A DNA stretch of 64,000 bases from Nitrosopumilaceae archaeon (GCA_028279545.1 JANQNN010000012.1:1-64000); one strand, 5' to 3'; positions 1-9,240 are shown, numbered from the stretch's first letter. Numbers and translations: made by a program. Notes: generated by a model from the letters alone, not told the origin.

Positions 1-108
1 AAAGTTAAAGCAACGACTGCTAAAACCAAAGTTAAAGCAACGACTGCTAAAACCAAAGTTAAAGCAACGACTGCTAAAACCAAAGTTAAAGCAAAGACTG
101 CTAAAGTC
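1..108 (+). repeat. 27-base in-frame tandem repeat, about four copies
   Basis: Units start at 1, 28, 55 and 82. The first three are identical and the fourth has drifted (KVKAKTAKV). Because the unit length is a multiple of three, changes in copy number keep the frame. The array probably extends to the left of the window. Confidence 0.85.
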
Positions 109-162
109 CTAAAAACTGCTCAAGATCTACCAGAAACTGAATCAATAGCAATAAAAGCATAA
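1..162 (+). CDS. C-terminal end of a Lys/Thr/Ala-rich repeat protein (5' truncated)
   Basis: The reading frame is open from the first base and ends at TAA 160-162. It reads as tandem nine-residue units KVKATTAKT, then an acidic tail ending in ESIAIKA. Such basic low-complexity tails occur on archaeal histone-like, ribosomal and other nucleic-acid-binding proteins, but the folded part lies upstream of the window, so no function can be assigned. The repeat itself is certain. Confidence 0.7.
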   Translation, partial: KVKATTAKTKVKATTAKTKVKATTAKTKVKAKTAKVLKTAQDLPETESIAIKA

Positions 163-179
163 GATTTGTTCAAAACTTA

Positions 180-518
180 TTGACCTCTCCAAAAGGGTTT
201 TCTGAGAAAGCCGTTGATTTGGGGAGTCGTAGTTTTTCCATAAGGGTTTTAGAATATGAAAATGGATGTTTTATTTCAGTAACTGAGGGAACACCTAAAC
301 TTGGTTCAATGGTTGTTTCTTTATCCACTGGACAAAATTCTGTCACGACTACCGTAATTCCCTCAAAATCAGAATCACTTTTTTTAAAATTAATAGCTGA
401 AAGAATTAGTAATAAAATGAGAGGAATCGCTATTGTATCAACCAACCTCCAAAAAGATTTAGATCCTGGAACTGCAAAAGGCTTAATGATAGAAATTACT
501 GAGATAATTCAAAATTGA
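180..518 (+). CDS. PAC4/PSMG4-like proteasome assembly chaperone (putative)
   Basis: 112 residues from a TTG start. The order of elements resembles eukaryotic proteasome assembly chaperone 4 as I remember it: an N-terminal strand (SFSIRVLEYENGCFISV), a G-x-P-x-L turn, a strand of small and hydrophobic residues (MVVSLS), a long helix with L-x-x-x-I-A-E-R-I and the closing strand IAIVSTNLQ, which parallels VFVSYNLQ. Such chaperones help assemble the alpha ring of the 20S proteasome. The stop overlaps the TTG of the next gene by four bases, so the two are probably cotranscribed. The family call is by eye. Confidence 0.5.
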   Translation: MTSPKGFSEKAVDLGSRSFSIRVLEYENGCFISVTEGTPKLGSMVVSLSTGQNSVTTTVIPSKSESLFLKLIAERISNKMRGIAIVSTNLQKDLDPGTAKGLMIEITEIIQN

Positions 519-1846
519 CTGACTTACGTAACTATGTTTCATTAATAAAAAAAAGTGGAGAATTAAAGAATATCAAAACTCCTGTTTCCACAAAATATGA
601 AATTGCCGGAGTCACAGCTAAACTAGATGGATCATTTGCAGTTTTATTTGAAAATATTAAAGGAAGTAATTTCAAATTGGTAACCAACCTTGTTGGTACA
701 AGAAAAAGATTTTCTCAAGCTATTGGAAGTACTGAAGAAGGAATTCATGAAAAAATAATTTCTGCAATAAAAAAAGCAAAAAAACCACAAATTTCTTCTT
801 CTGGTAAATTTATGGAAAATCAATCAAGAAAGATAAATTCATTACCAATTGTGACCCACTTTGAAAAAGAGTCTGGCCCATTTATCACCTCATCAATAGT
901 ATATGTTAAAAATCCTGAGACCGGCAAACAGAATTCTTCATTTCATAGAATGATGCCCATTGACGACAAGAATTTTTCGATTAGAATGGTTGAAGGAAGA
1001 CATCTCCATAGATGTTTCTTGGATGCAAAAAACCATGGTGAAGATCTCAAAGTAGCAATAACTATCGGGGTACATCCAGCTATTTCTATTGCAGGTGCAT
1101 ATCAGGCTGAATGGGGATATGATGAAATTGATATTGCCAACTCTCTTCTTGGAGGAAAATTATCACTTTTTCAACTCCCTTTTACAAAATTAAAGGTTCC
1201 ATCTAAAACAGAAATTGTAATGGAAGGAAAAATTTTACAAGATAAAACACATCCTGAATGGATGGTAGAAATGCTTCAAACCTATGATCATAAGCGTAAT
1301 CAGCCAGTTTTTGAATTAGAAAAACTGTATTTTAGAAACAATCCTATTTTTCATGATGTTTTATCAGGTTTTTCAGAACATAGATTATTGATGGGAATGC
1401 CCATTGAATCTAAACTGAATGGGGAATTAAAGAAAGCATTTCCACAAACCAGAAGAGTGTCCATGAGTAATGGTGGGTGCAATTGGTTACACACAGTCGT
1501 ACAAATAAAAAAGAATAAAGAAACAGACGCAAAAAAAATAATTAAAAAAACATTTCAACTACACCGTTCGCTAAAACAAGTTATTGTAGTGGATGAAGAT
1601 ATTGAACCTTCTAATGCTGATGCCGTGGAATATGCACTAGCTACAAGATTTCAGGCTGATAAAGATTTGATAATTTTTACCAAGGTACGTGGTTCAAGTC
1701 TTGATCCCTCAAGTGACCAAAAAAGATTACAGACAGCTAAAATGGGTCTTGATGCTACAAAACCATTGAATAAACGCCCGGAGGGATTTGAAATTGCTAA
1801 AATTCCCAAAATCAATAAAATTAACCTAGAAAATTATTTTAAGTAA
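515..1846 (+). CDS. UbiD-family decarboxylase
   Basis: 443 residues, a normal length for UbiD-type enzymes, which use prenylated FMN for reversible (de)carboxylation of aromatic or unsaturated acids. Family features include the N-terminal NLVGTRKR segment, the R-M-V-E-G-R-H core at about residue 158, HPAISIAGAYQAEWGYDE in the middle, and the C-terminal VDEDIEP and TRFQADKDL segments. The start is TTG, overlapping the preceding stop. No UbiX flavin prenyltransferase is in the window. The substrate is unknown; quinone or other aromatic metabolism is inference. Confidence 0.85.
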   Translation: MTDLRNYVSLIKKSGELKNIKTPVSTKYEIAGVTAKLDGSFAVLFENIKGSNFKLVTNLVGTRKRFSQAIGSTEEGIHEKIISAIKKAKKPQISSSGKFMENQSRKINSLPIVTHFEKESGPFITSSIVYVKNPETGKQNSSFHRMMPIDDKNFSIRMVEGRHLHRCFLDAKNHGEDLKVAITIGVHPAISIAGAYQAEWGYDEIDIANSLLGGKLSLFQLPFTKLKVPSKTEIVMEGKILQDKTHPEWMVEMLQTYDHKRNQPVFELEKLYFRNNPIFHDVLSGFSEHRLLMGMPIESKLNGELKKAFPQTRRVSMSNGGCNWLHTVVQIKKNKETDAKKIIKKTFQLHRSLKQVIVVDEDIEPSNADAVEYALATRFQADKDLIIFTKVRGSSLDPSSDQKRLQTAKMGLDATKPLNKRPEGFEIAKIPKINKINLENYFK

Positions 1847-1896
1847 AATAATTCATTCCGAAACAAATTAAATCCGATTAATATTATACCAAATGA

Positions 1897-2319
1897 TTGC
1901 CACAAAAATCAGAAAGATTTTTCAAAGATTATCTAAAAAATATTTCCAATGAACAGTTAATCCAATTTTATAATGATGTTGAGTGGACACCTTTTCCGGT
2001 TTTGGTACTTAAAGAATATCAAAGTAGATTTAAAACCAAAAATAAAAAAGAAGTGATTAAAAAGTTACAGACTCATGCCCAAAATACCAAAGAAAAAACC
2101 AAAGAATTAAGATCCTATGCAAAAAAACGAAGTTCAAAGGTTGGCCAAAAAATACAGGATAAAGGAAAAAAAATTTCGAAATCCATTAGTGATATTAAAC
2201 TAAGTTCTTCAGAAAAAAATATAAAAATTTTAGAAAAATTAGGCGAATTAAATAAAAAGAAAATTATTACAAAAAAAGAATTCTTGGAGAAGAAAAAGGA
2301 GATATTAAAAAGAATTTAA
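1897..2319 (+). CDS. Lysine-rich protein with a C-terminal SHOCT-like helix pair
   Basis: 140 residues from TTG. About a third of the residues are Lys or Arg, and the middle (about 55-100) looks like a charged coiled coil. The last 30 residues (ILEKLGELNKKKIITKKEF and on) match the SHOCT pattern L-x-K-L-x-x-L-x-x-x-G/K-I-I-T-x-x-E-F, usually found at the end of oligomerising or membrane-associated proteins. An ATG at 1893 is out of frame. It ends one base before the thioesterase start. Function unknown. Confidence 0.6.
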   Translation: MPQKSERFFKDYLKNISNEQLIQFYNDVEWTPFPVLVLKEYQSRFKTKNKKEVIKKLQTHAQNTKEKTKELRSYAKKRSSKVGQKIQDKGKKISKSISDIKLSSSEKNIKILEKLGELNKKKIITKKEFLEKKKEILKRI

Positions 2320-2320
2320 A

Positions 2321-2812
2321 ATGTCCCTTGAAAAATCAAAAATTGAAAAGAGCCCAGCAGAATCTCAGGCTGAAGTAATTGTTAGAATGTTTCCCACCGA
2401 TGCTAATCCAGCAGGAAATGTTTTTGGTGGAGAAATTCTAAAACACATTGATATGGTTGCTGGCATTGTGGCTCAGAGACATTCTCAATTAAATGCTGTA
2501 ACAGTTAGTATGGATAGCGTGAATTTTATTAAACCAGTTTTTGTAGGCAATGTCTTAAAACTAACTGCAAGAATAAATTATGTACACAACTCTTCCATGG
2601 AAATAGAGGTAAGAGTAGAAGCTGAAGATATTGTAACAGGTATTAAAACCATAACTGGTACTGCCTTTGTAACTTTTGTGGCATTGGATAAAAATGGAAA
2701 ACCCATTCACGTTCCACGTCTTTCCTTAAAAACAGATGAAGACAGAAAAAAATTTGCTGAAGGAAAAATTAGAATGGAAAAAAGATTAAAAAATCGTAAG
2801 AAGTCAGACTAG
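2321..2812 (+). CDS. Acyl-CoA thioesterase, hotdog fold (YciA-like)
   Basis: 163 residues. The hotdog signature is clear: FPTDANPAGNVFGGEILKHID with the central helix, then AVTVSMDSVNFIKPVFVGN, where the Asp before the second strand is the usual catalytic acid in YciA-type acyl-CoA hydrolases. A basic tail follows (residues 135-163). It would hydrolyse acyl-CoA in the cytosol. The start ATG lies directly after the previous stop, suggesting one transcript. Confidence 0.85.
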   Translation: MSLEKSKIEKSPAESQAEVIVRMFPTDANPAGNVFGGEILKHIDMVAGIVAQRHSQLNAVTVSMDSVNFIKPVFVGNVLKLTARINYVHNSSMEIEVRVEAEDIVTGIKTITGTAFVTFVALDKNGKPIHVPRLSLKTDEDRKKFAEGKIRMEKRLKNRKKSD

Positions 2813-2855
2813 ATTTTATGGAACAGTTTAAGAGTATGTGTGTAGTGTAGTTAGC

Positions 2856-3266
2856 ATGTCTAAAGAATCAAAACCTAACGAATGGGATTCACTCTGGCAA
2901 GAATACACTAAATCTCTTGAAAATTGGAAAACACTTTTTGAGCAAGTTCAGAATGCTAGTAATGACATGCAGACAAAATTTAATGAAGTATGGGAAAAAG
3001 CAACCAAAGAATCTAGTTTTGAAACTATGAAATCATTTGGAGAAAACTGGCAAAGTGCATTGGGAAATACGGGAATGAATTCTTTTAAAGAATTTGGTGA
3101 AACTTGGCAAAAAGCTTTGAATCAAACAAGTACAGAAGCTTTCAAGAATTTTGCTGAAAATTGGCAAAAAAATCTTGTAGGAACTGGAATGGAACAAATG
3201 GAGGCTTATGGAGAAATGATGAAAAAATTTGCTGAAACTTGGAGTTCAATGTGGCCAAAAAAGTAG
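2856..3266 (+). CDS. Phasin/PhaE-like amphipathic helical repeat protein (putative)
   Basis: 136 residues from ATG 2856; a GTG at 2838 would add six residues. The protein has three or four degenerate units with a core F-x-E-x-W-Q-K/S-A/N-L (FGENWQSAL, FGETWQKAL, FAENWQKNL), spaced about 21-23 residues apart, ending KFAETWSSMWPKK. Such Trp-rich amphipathic helices are seen in phasins and in PhaE, which coat polyhydroxyalkanoate granules or assist PhaC. No phaC is nearby, so the assignment rests on composition and repeat pattern only. Confidence 0.4.
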   Translation: MSKESKPNEWDSLWQEYTKSLENWKTLFEQVQNASNDMQTKFNEVWEKATKESSFETMKSFGENWQSALGNTGMNSFKEFGETWQKALNQTSTEAFKNFAENWQKNLVGTGMEQMEAYGEMMKKFAETWSSMWPKK

Positions 3267-3332
3267 TGTGAAACGATAACCATTTCTTTACTCAATCCAT
3301 ATGCTTAAGTTTAAAATGATTAGTATTAACTT

Positions 3333-3542
3333 ATGGATCTTTATTCAAACAAACTTCCAATAATCATCATTATCATCCTTGTTGGAATTTTAGCCTTTCA
3401 GGTATTAAGTAATGAAAAAAGTACCACCATTATTGATTCTGAAACTTGTGAATTGTATATTGAAGATTTTCAATTTGGTGGAAAAAAATATCTTGGTGAA
3501 TTTGATTCAAAATGTTTAGATTTTAAAAATCTTAACCCCTAA
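3333..3542 (+). CDS. Small single-pass membrane protein
   Basis: 69 residues. A hydrophobic run rich in Ile (residues 9-25) anchors a short soluble tail with two Cys (CELYIEDFQFGGKKY and later KCLDF) that could form a disulfide outside the cell. Function not recognised. Confidence 0.5.
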   Translation: MDLYSNKLPIIIIIILVGILAFQVLSNEKSTTIIDSETCELYIEDFQFGGKKYLGEFDSKCLDFKNLNP

Positions 3543-3929
3543 AGATTGAAGAGTTCTCAATCTCTATTGTAACTAGTCAATAGACTTAAGTTCATAATAG
3601 ATTAAGAAACTATATGGGAATAAGAAATACCCTGCGAAAATTTTGCGTAATGAAAAGTGTTAGAGAAAAAGCCACTAAACCTGAAGAAGAGTGAATATAC
3701 CCAAAGAATCGAGCCTGAAATTTTAAGAGGAACATGAAGAATTACCTTAGAATTAATAACTACTAATTGAATATTAGCATCTAGGTGTTTTGAAATACAA
3801 AGTCAATGTTTTGTTGAGTTATCTAGTTTTAATGATTTTGCGAGATTTGTATGTGCATTTAGGGAATACCCTCTTCGAGTCTTTTCTCAAAATTTTAATG
3901 GGAACCGTATTTTTTCTAGCAACTTAACT
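3543..3929. other. 387-base intergenic region without a recognisable gene
   Basis: It opens with an imperfect hairpin (AGATTGA near 3543 against TCAATCT near 3557), possibly a transcript end for the small membrane protein. A TATA-like run (ACTATATGG, about 3610) could start a short RNA, but I see no box C/D, SRP, RNase P or tRNA signature. The following gene starts at a TTG. Confidence 0.4.
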
Positions 3930-4448
3930 TTGGCCAATACTTTGGTGTCATTTTATACTCCTATGAAAAAATTTGGAAGATACATTTCATACAACCCCAA
4001 AGGTGGAAAAGAATACTGTGAAATTGTAGAAAACACAAAAAATATTTCTACGTATGCTCCAATAATTCATTTTGAATCTGAAGTATCGTCATTACCTATA
4101 GAAACAGAACAAATTTCTGATAAATTTCATCCAATGCCCTTAAAAGATTTAGGAAGCTTGGCAAGATTAACTTATGATCCAGAATTTCCCGATGAAACAA
4201 ACCTCACCCTCTATTCAGTTCCACATCAAAATTCTTGGATGGTAGGTTATTTAACTTCATTAGAATTTGATGATGTTTTTTATCAATTCAACTATGTTAA
4301 ACTGGATTCTGAGCCCACAAAACCATTTTTAAAATACCAAGGCAGAGAGGGCAAAGAACCGGAGTTATCTGATACCCTTGATCATGGGTTTTCTTATCTT
4401 CCTATTATTAGAATAAAAAACGAACATTCTATTTTTGGTCTAAACTAA
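3930..4448 (+). CDS. Conserved-looking hypothetical protein
   Basis: 172 residues from TTG 3930. It is soluble, without signal peptide or membrane segment, with alternating hydrophobic strands (VGYLTSLEFDDVFYQFNYVKL) suggesting a mostly beta fold. I do not recognise the family. It stands alone, convergent with the next gene. Confidence 0.5.
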   Translation: MANTLVSFYTPMKKFGRYISYNPKGGKEYCEIVENTKNISTYAPIIHFESEVSSLPIETEQISDKFHPMPLKDLGSLARLTYDPEFPDETNLTLYSVPHQNSWMVGYLTSLEFDDVFYQFNYVKLDSEPTKPFLKYQGREGKEPELSDTLDHGFSYLPIIRIKNEHSIFGLN

Positions 4449-4480
4449 ATAAATTACCATTGCAATTTTTTTATCAATAT

Positions 4481-4864
4481 TTATTCAATTTTTTCAGAAT
4501 TATTTTTTAAATATTTAGATCTTTTCTTTAGATTTAGAGCTAATTCCTTGAAGATTTCGTTTACACTAACGTTCACGAGATTTATCGTAGCATTATCGCT
4601 AACAATTTGATGTTCAAATTTTTCCTTTATTGCAAAGGAAACCGAAGACCAATGCAGAATTCCTTTTAATTGCTCTTCTATTGTTGCATTTGTGGTAGGG
4701 AAATTGGAAGGAGAAAAAACAATCCCATTTGTCCATTGCATTGTAGGAATTCCTCCTCCTGAGGATCTCGTGCTAAAGGCTATTTGTTTTACCCAATCCG
4801 AAAAATCATACTCAATAATTTCATGAATAATTAGTTTTTTCCAAGGTTCTATGGATATTTCCAT
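4481..4864 (-). CDS. Hypothetical protein
   Basis: 127 residues, ATG at 4864. The N-terminal half has Trp-rich strands (EPWKKLIIHEIIEYDF) and a Gly-rich turn SSGGGIP; the C-terminal third is a basic helix (FKELALNLKKRSKYLKNN). No known motif seen. An AT-only stretch upstream (4880-4925) probably contains the promoter. Confidence 0.5.
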   Translation of the reverse strand: MEISIEPWKKLIIHEIIEYDFSDWVKQIAFSTRSSGGGIPTMQWTNGIVFSPSNFPTTNATIEEQLKGILHWSSVSFAIKEKFEHQIVSDNATINLVNVSVNEIFKELALNLKKRSKYLKNNSEKIE

Positions 4865-5043
4865 GGTTCATTATTATTTTGGACCAATTATAATCTTATT
4901 TTTTTTAAATATTATTTTTTAAAATTTGGTTCAGATTTTTTTATAAAATCTTAAAATCCCATTTCAAATCCAGGATTCTCTAGTAAATGGTTAGTTCTTT
5001 TTACCTCGAATTTTTATCTGTCTTTTAGTAAACTACAACTAAA

Positions 5044-5925
5044 TTGGTCCAAGAAACTCAAAAATCTAGTTCAAGCATATCAAAAACTTCTCCAAAAGTT
5101 GCAGTAATAATTCCTGCCTTTAATGAGGAAAAAACCATTGGTGATTCACTACTTTCATTAAAAAACCAAACCCTTACTCCCTATAGAATTATAGTCATTA
5201 ATGATGGGTCCACCGATAAAACTGAACAAATTATCCGTTCTTTTAGCGAAGTTGAAATTGTAAATAAAGAATCTCATGAGAGCTATGTGGGAAAAAAGGA
5301 GTTAGCTTATACCTTTAATTCAGGTTTAGAAAAACTTTCTGATGATACCAATTGTGATTTTATTTTAATTCTTGGATCAGACATTATACTTCCTAAAAAC
5401 TACATTTATGAAGTAACCAAAAGAATGATCGAAAAACCTAACGTGGTGATTTCTTCTGGGATAATAGAAGGAGAGTATTCTATCACTCCTAGAGGAGCAG
5501 GAAGAGTTGTTCGAATTGATTTTTGGAAAAATTTAGGACTTCATTATCCCGTAAATTATGGGTTTGAGGGATATCTCGTTCTGAAAGCAAAAAGCTTAGG
5601 ATACGAAACCGAAACCTATAGCGATTTAATTATCACCACAAAAAGAAAAACTGGACAGAGATACGATCCTAATTTGTATTATTGTTATGGATTAGCAATA
5701 AAGGCACTTGGTTATACTTTCCCCTATGCCCTTGGTCGAATTATTATTTTTGGGAAAAGAAACCCCAAAGGAGCTTTTAAAATGCTCCAAGGTTTTTTAT
5801 CAAAATACGATCAACTATACGAGTTGGAATTACGACAATATGTTAGAAAAACTCAAAGAGAAAATTTACTTCATATGGACCAAAACTTCATAAAAAAGAT
5901 TTACAATTTATTGAAAAACTCCTAG
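5044..5925 (+). CDS. Family 2 glycosyltransferase
   Basis: 293 residues from TTG. A GT-A fold is indicated by VAVIIPAFNEEKTIGDSLLS, then VINDGSTDKT and a metal-binding acidic motif in LILGSDIILPKNY. There are no clear transmembrane helices, although the C-terminal part (YTFPYALGRIIIFGK) is hydrophobic. It probably transfers a sugar from a nucleotide donor onto a lipid- or protein-linked glycan. It is followed after 37 bases by a nucleotide-sugar dehydrogenase-like gene, which supports a surface-polysaccharide role. Confidence 0.85.
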   Translation: MVQETQKSSSSISKTSPKVAVIIPAFNEEKTIGDSLLSLKNQTLTPYRIIVINDGSTDKTEQIIRSFSEVEIVNKESHESYVGKKELAYTFNSGLEKLSDDTNCDFILILGSDIILPKNYIYEVTKRMIEKPNVVISSGIIEGEYSITPRGAGRVVRIDFWKNLGLHYPVNYGFEGYLVLKAKSLGYETETYSDLIITTKRKTGQRYDPNLYYCYGLAIKALGYTFPYALGRIIIFGKRNPKGAFKMLQGFLSKYDQLYELELRQYVRKTQRENLLHMDQNFIKKIYNLLKNS

Positions 5926-5962
5926 AAAAAAAATTTGAAATTTATACCGTTAAAGTTAAGAC

Positions 5963-6790
5963 ATGGGTTTAAAAACACATTTCATGAAAGAAAAAAATAT
6001 TGTTGCAGGCCTTGGTGAAATCGGAAAACCTCTTTTAAAATTATTCTCGTCTAAAGTGCTTACAATTGGATATGATATTAACTCTCAGTTATCTCAAGAA
6101 AAAAAATTAATTAAATTTAACGAAAACCCTACAAAGTTTTTACATATCTGTATTCCTTTTAATAAAAAATTCCAAAAAAATGTAGAAAGTCTTTCTTTGA
6201 AATTCAATCCAAAAGGAGTTATTATTCATAGTACTGTAAGTCCTTATACAACAAAAAATATCCAAAAGGCTTTGTCGATACCAGTGATTTATAGTGCAAC
6301 AAGGGGAGTCCACAAAAGAATGATTTCTGACTTGAAAAAATATACAAAGTTTTTTGCTATTTCCAAAAGCGCTCCAAATGCAAAATGGGCTAATGCCAAT
6401 TTTCGAAATTTAATGAAAAAATGTAACGTAAAAACAAAACAAATGTCTGATCCAATTACCTTAGAACTTGCCAAAATTGTTGTAGATACTTCATATTATG
6501 GATGGTTAATCAATTATGCTCAAATAAGCTATATGATTGCTAAAAAACATGGTGTAGATTATGATGAAATGTGGTCATTTTCTCACGAGATTCATAAATT
6601 TTTGGGTAACCGCCCAAAAATGTTTCCAGGTTTTATTGGCGGACATTGTGTAATCCCAAACTTGAATTTGATAAATGAAAGCGATCTTGATCAAATAAGA
6701 AAGATTAATTCAATTTATTTAGATAATGTTCCAGAAGCTAAAAAATTAACAAAGAAATATTCTAAAGGCAAATCATCCTATGATTTATAG
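5963..6790 (+). CDS. UDP-sugar dehydrogenase-like NAD-binding protein
   Basis: 275 residues from ATG 5963, or from MKEKN at 5984. The N-terminus is a Rossmann fold (GLGEIGKPLLKLF), followed by HICIPFNKKF and VIIHSTVSPYTT, as in the UDP-glucose/UDP-ManNAc dehydrogenase group. The middle part (TLELAKIVVDTSYYGWLINYAQI) parallels the central helix of those enzymes. The third, UDP-binding domain is missing and the catalytic Cys motif is replaced by FPGFIGGHCVIPN, so it may be a short homologue with altered activity. Confidence 0.65.
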   Translation: MGLKTHFMKEKNIVAGLGEIGKPLLKLFSSKVLTIGYDINSQLSQEKKLIKFNENPTKFLHICIPFNKKFQKNVESLSLKFNPKGVIIHSTVSPYTTKNIQKALSIPVIYSATRGVHKRMISDLKKYTKFFAISKSAPNAKWANANFRNLMKKCNVKTKQMSDPITLELAKIVVDTSYYGWLINYAQISYMIAKKHGVDYDEMWSFSHEIHKFLGNRPKMFPGFIGGHCVIPNLNLINESDLDQIRKINSIYLDNVPEAKKLTKKYSKGKSSYDL

Positions 6791-6826
6791 AATTAATTAA
6801 TTTTCTTTTCAAATTTTTGGAAATTT

Positions 6827-7240
6827 TTAATTTGTATCTTTTTCAAAAAATGTTTCATCGGATTTCTTTTCAATTTTTCGAAGAAATTCTCTAAATTCGT
6901 CAATATCCTCTTTTGATGCTCTTTCCTGAATAATATCAATTAACATTCTAAAATTTCTTGCCATGAAAGGATTATTCAATAAAGCTTGCTCATTTTCGAT
7001 TTTTATTTGAGTTCTTCTATGCCATGCTCCAACACCAATAGCTATTGGAATGTAAGCAAAAACAAAAATCAGAACAAAAATCCATAACTCTGAAAAAATA
7101 TTATCTAAGAATTCAACTCTTTCAATTAATAATCTATGAAAAATTAAAATGAAATTTGAGAATGACAATAAAAATATCAGGTAAACACTATGCCCTAATC
7201 GAAAATCAAACCAACGTCTTCTAAACCAAACAGTTTCCAT
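6827..7240 (-). CDS. Two-helix membrane protein with a cytosolic coiled tail
   Basis: 137 residues. An arginine-rich start (METVWFRRRWFDFRLG) is followed by two membrane segments at about 19-37 and 50-72, then a charged helical C-terminal half. This matches the general plan of small 2TM-domain proteins. Function unknown. Confidence 0.55.
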   Translation of the reverse strand: METVWFRRRWFDFRLGHSVYLIFLLSFSNFILIFHRLLIERVEFLDNIFSELWIFVLIFVFAYIPIAIGVGAWHRRTQIKIENEQALLNNPFMARNFRMLIDIIQERASKEDIDEFREFLRKIEKKSDETFFEKDTN

Positions 7241-7321
7241 TTTGGGATACCATTTTGATTCTGACCCTAAGATATATGATGATTATAGGTTCAATGTTTA
7301 CGCTAATTACTTCAAAGATTT

Positions 7322-7331
7322 AGATTTAATA
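7322..7331 (+). promoter_or_regulatory. TATA box of the mtnA gene
   Basis: The run TTTAATAAA lies about 25-30 bases before the GTG at 7355, the spacing expected if transcription starts close to the start codon (leaderless mRNA). Confidence 0.5.
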
Positions 7332-7354
7332 AACTCGTTTTATGGTATGTAGTT

Positions 7355-8419
7355 GTGACATTGGAAAATAACGAAAAACAATCCACCTTAAAAACTGTTG
7401 AGTGGCGAGACAATAAAGTTGTAATGATAGACCAGACAAAGCTACCAAACCAATTGGTCTTTGTCACATATGATGACTATAATCAGGTGGCTGAAGCAAT
7501 TAAAACGCTTGTAGTAAGAGGCGCTCCTGCAATTGGAGTTTCCGGGGCGATGGGGTTAGCTTTGGCTGCATTACAAAGTAAAAGCAACACAAAAGAAGAT
7601 TTTATTTCCGATTTAGAAAAGGCAAAAAAGATCCTTTTTGATACTAGACCTACTGCAGTAAATTTGGCCTGGGGACTTGACCAAATAATGGAAGTTGCTA
7701 ATGAAGGTTCATCAATCAATCAAATAAAGGAATCAATAATTGAACAAGTAAAAAAAATGGCTGAAGACGACATAAGGATCAATAAAACCATGGGAAAAAA
7801 TGGTTCTGAGTTATTTGATAACAATGACACTGTTATGACTCATTGTAATGCAGGTGGTCTAGCTACTGTAGGATATGGAACTGCCTTAGGAGTAATACGG
7901 GCAACAAGAGAAAGTGGAAAAAATGTTAAAGTAATTGCAACAGAAACAAGACCAATCCAACAGGGATCACGATTAACTGCTTTTGAGTTAAAACATGATG
8001 GATTTGATGTAAGTTTAATTCCCGATACGGCTGTTGGGTATACCATGGCAAACGGTTTAGTAAACAAAGTAGTAGTAGGAGCAGACAGGATTGTGAAAAC
8101 TGGACATGTTTTTAACAAAATTGGCACCTACCAGGTTGCAACAATGGCCAAGCAACATGGAATTCCATTTTATGTAGCAGCACCATTGTCTACTTTTGAT
8201 ATGAAGACAAACGCTGAAGATGTCATAATAGAAATGAGAAAAGGATCTGAGGTAACAAGTTTAGGAGATAAAAAAACCGCACCTGATGATATTGAAATAA
8301 TAAATCCAGCTTTTGATATGACCCCACCAGAATTAATTTCTGGCATCATAACAGAAAAAGGAATTGCGAAACCTCCATTTGAAGAATCCATAAAAAAGTT
8401 ATTTGACAAAGATTTTTGA
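7355..8419 (+). CDS. mtnA: Methylthioribose-1-phosphate isomerase / eIF2B-like sugar-phosphate isomerase
   Basis: 354 residues, full length for MtnA, starting at GTG. The substrate-binding RGAPAIGVSGAMGLAL, the catalytic-Cys motif THCNAGGLATVGYGTALG, ETRPIQQGSRLTAFEL and the catalytic-Asp segment VVGADRIV..GHVFNKIGTYQ are all present. The enzyme converts methylthioribose 1-phosphate to methylthioribulose 1-phosphate in methionine salvage. Ribose-1,5-bisphosphate isomerase is the closest alternative in archaea, but length and motifs favour MtnA. Confidence 0.88.
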   Translation: MTLENNEKQSTLKTVEWRDNKVVMIDQTKLPNQLVFVTYDDYNQVAEAIKTLVVRGAPAIGVSGAMGLALAALQSKSNTKEDFISDLEKAKKILFDTRPTAVNLAWGLDQIMEVANEGSSINQIKESIIEQVKKMAEDDIRINKTMGKNGSELFDNNDTVMTHCNAGGLATVGYGTALGVIRATRESGKNVKVIATETRPIQQGSRLTAFELKHDGFDVSLIPDTAVGYTMANGLVNKVVVGADRIVKTGHVFNKIGTYQVATMAKQHGIPFYVAAPLSTFDMKTNAEDVIIEMRKGSEVTSLGDKKTAPDDIEIINPAFDMTPPELISGIITEKGIAKPPFEESIKKLFDKDF

Positions 8420-8549
8420 CTGCTTAAGGATTATCTCATAAAAAGGCAGAAAAATAATTTTCAAATTTAATAAATAAAAAATCAAAATTTTTCGTAACTT
8501 TACCGCTCAATGGTGTTTGTAATTTACCTTAATAACGTGATGTTAAATC

Positions 8550-9053
8550 ATGTTATATCTTTCTCAAAATGTGAAGTTTGATAGGAATCTTGGATATGAG
8601 GAAAAAAATCTGAATACTCTATTAACAAAAGAGGGCCTTGAGATTTTATGTAACAGACTTTGCTATGAACCAAAAATTAGATTTTGTGGAATTATAAATT
8701 CTATGGGAAAAGCCATAGCATGTGGTTTCAAAAATGGAATTCATCCACTAAACAAAGAAGAGCAAAGACAAATGCTATACATTGAATCGAGCCTTGAATT
8801 GTCTATGAAAAATGAATTTAATGATACTTTGGGTAACGTTAATTTCATTGCAACCTATAGGGATAATTTAGCTTTAATCACAATTCCTATAAAACAAAAT
8901 TATCTCCTATTGATTTCAGCCGAAAGGAATGCCTCCATAGAAAATATAGTTAAAAATGCAATTAATTTTTTTGAAAGTAATAATTTACTAGATGAAACAA
9001 AAGAACCTATTTCGAAAAACAAAAATTTTTCAATTTTTTCAGAGTGTGCGTAA
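8550..9053 (+). CDS. Roadblock/profilin-like small protein (putative)
   Basis: 167 residues. A pattern of two strands, helix and three strands (IRFCGIINSMGKAIACGF, then NVNFIATYRDNLALITIPI and NYLLLISAER) is like the sensor-type small proteins that are abundant in ammonia-oxidising archaea. No catalytic residues are seen. It stands alone between mtnA and the MIP18-PqqD gene. Confidence 0.45.
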   Translation: MLYLSQNVKFDRNLGYEEKNLNTLLTKEGLEILCNRLCYEPKIRFCGIINSMGKAIACGFKNGIHPLNKEEQRQMLYIESSLELSMKNEFNDTLGNVNFIATYRDNLALITIPIKQNYLLLISAERNASIENIVKNAINFFESNNLLDETKEPISKNKNFSIFSECA

Positions 9054-9240
9054 ACCTGAAGAAAAATAGAAATTATAATTTAATTAAAAAGTTAATTTGA
9101 AAGTTTTATTCTTTCAAATATTTAGGGTCGAAAAAATCCATTTTAGATATCAAGTCGTGGGTAATTTTGTAAAGAAATTTTTGTTAATCGAAGCTAATTA
9201 ATAGAAAGTTTTTATTGTTTTTTTAATAGCAATTTACATT

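Noticed and set aside
3543-3929. RNase P or SRP RNA in the gap
   Set aside because: None of the conserved core motifs of either RNA is present.
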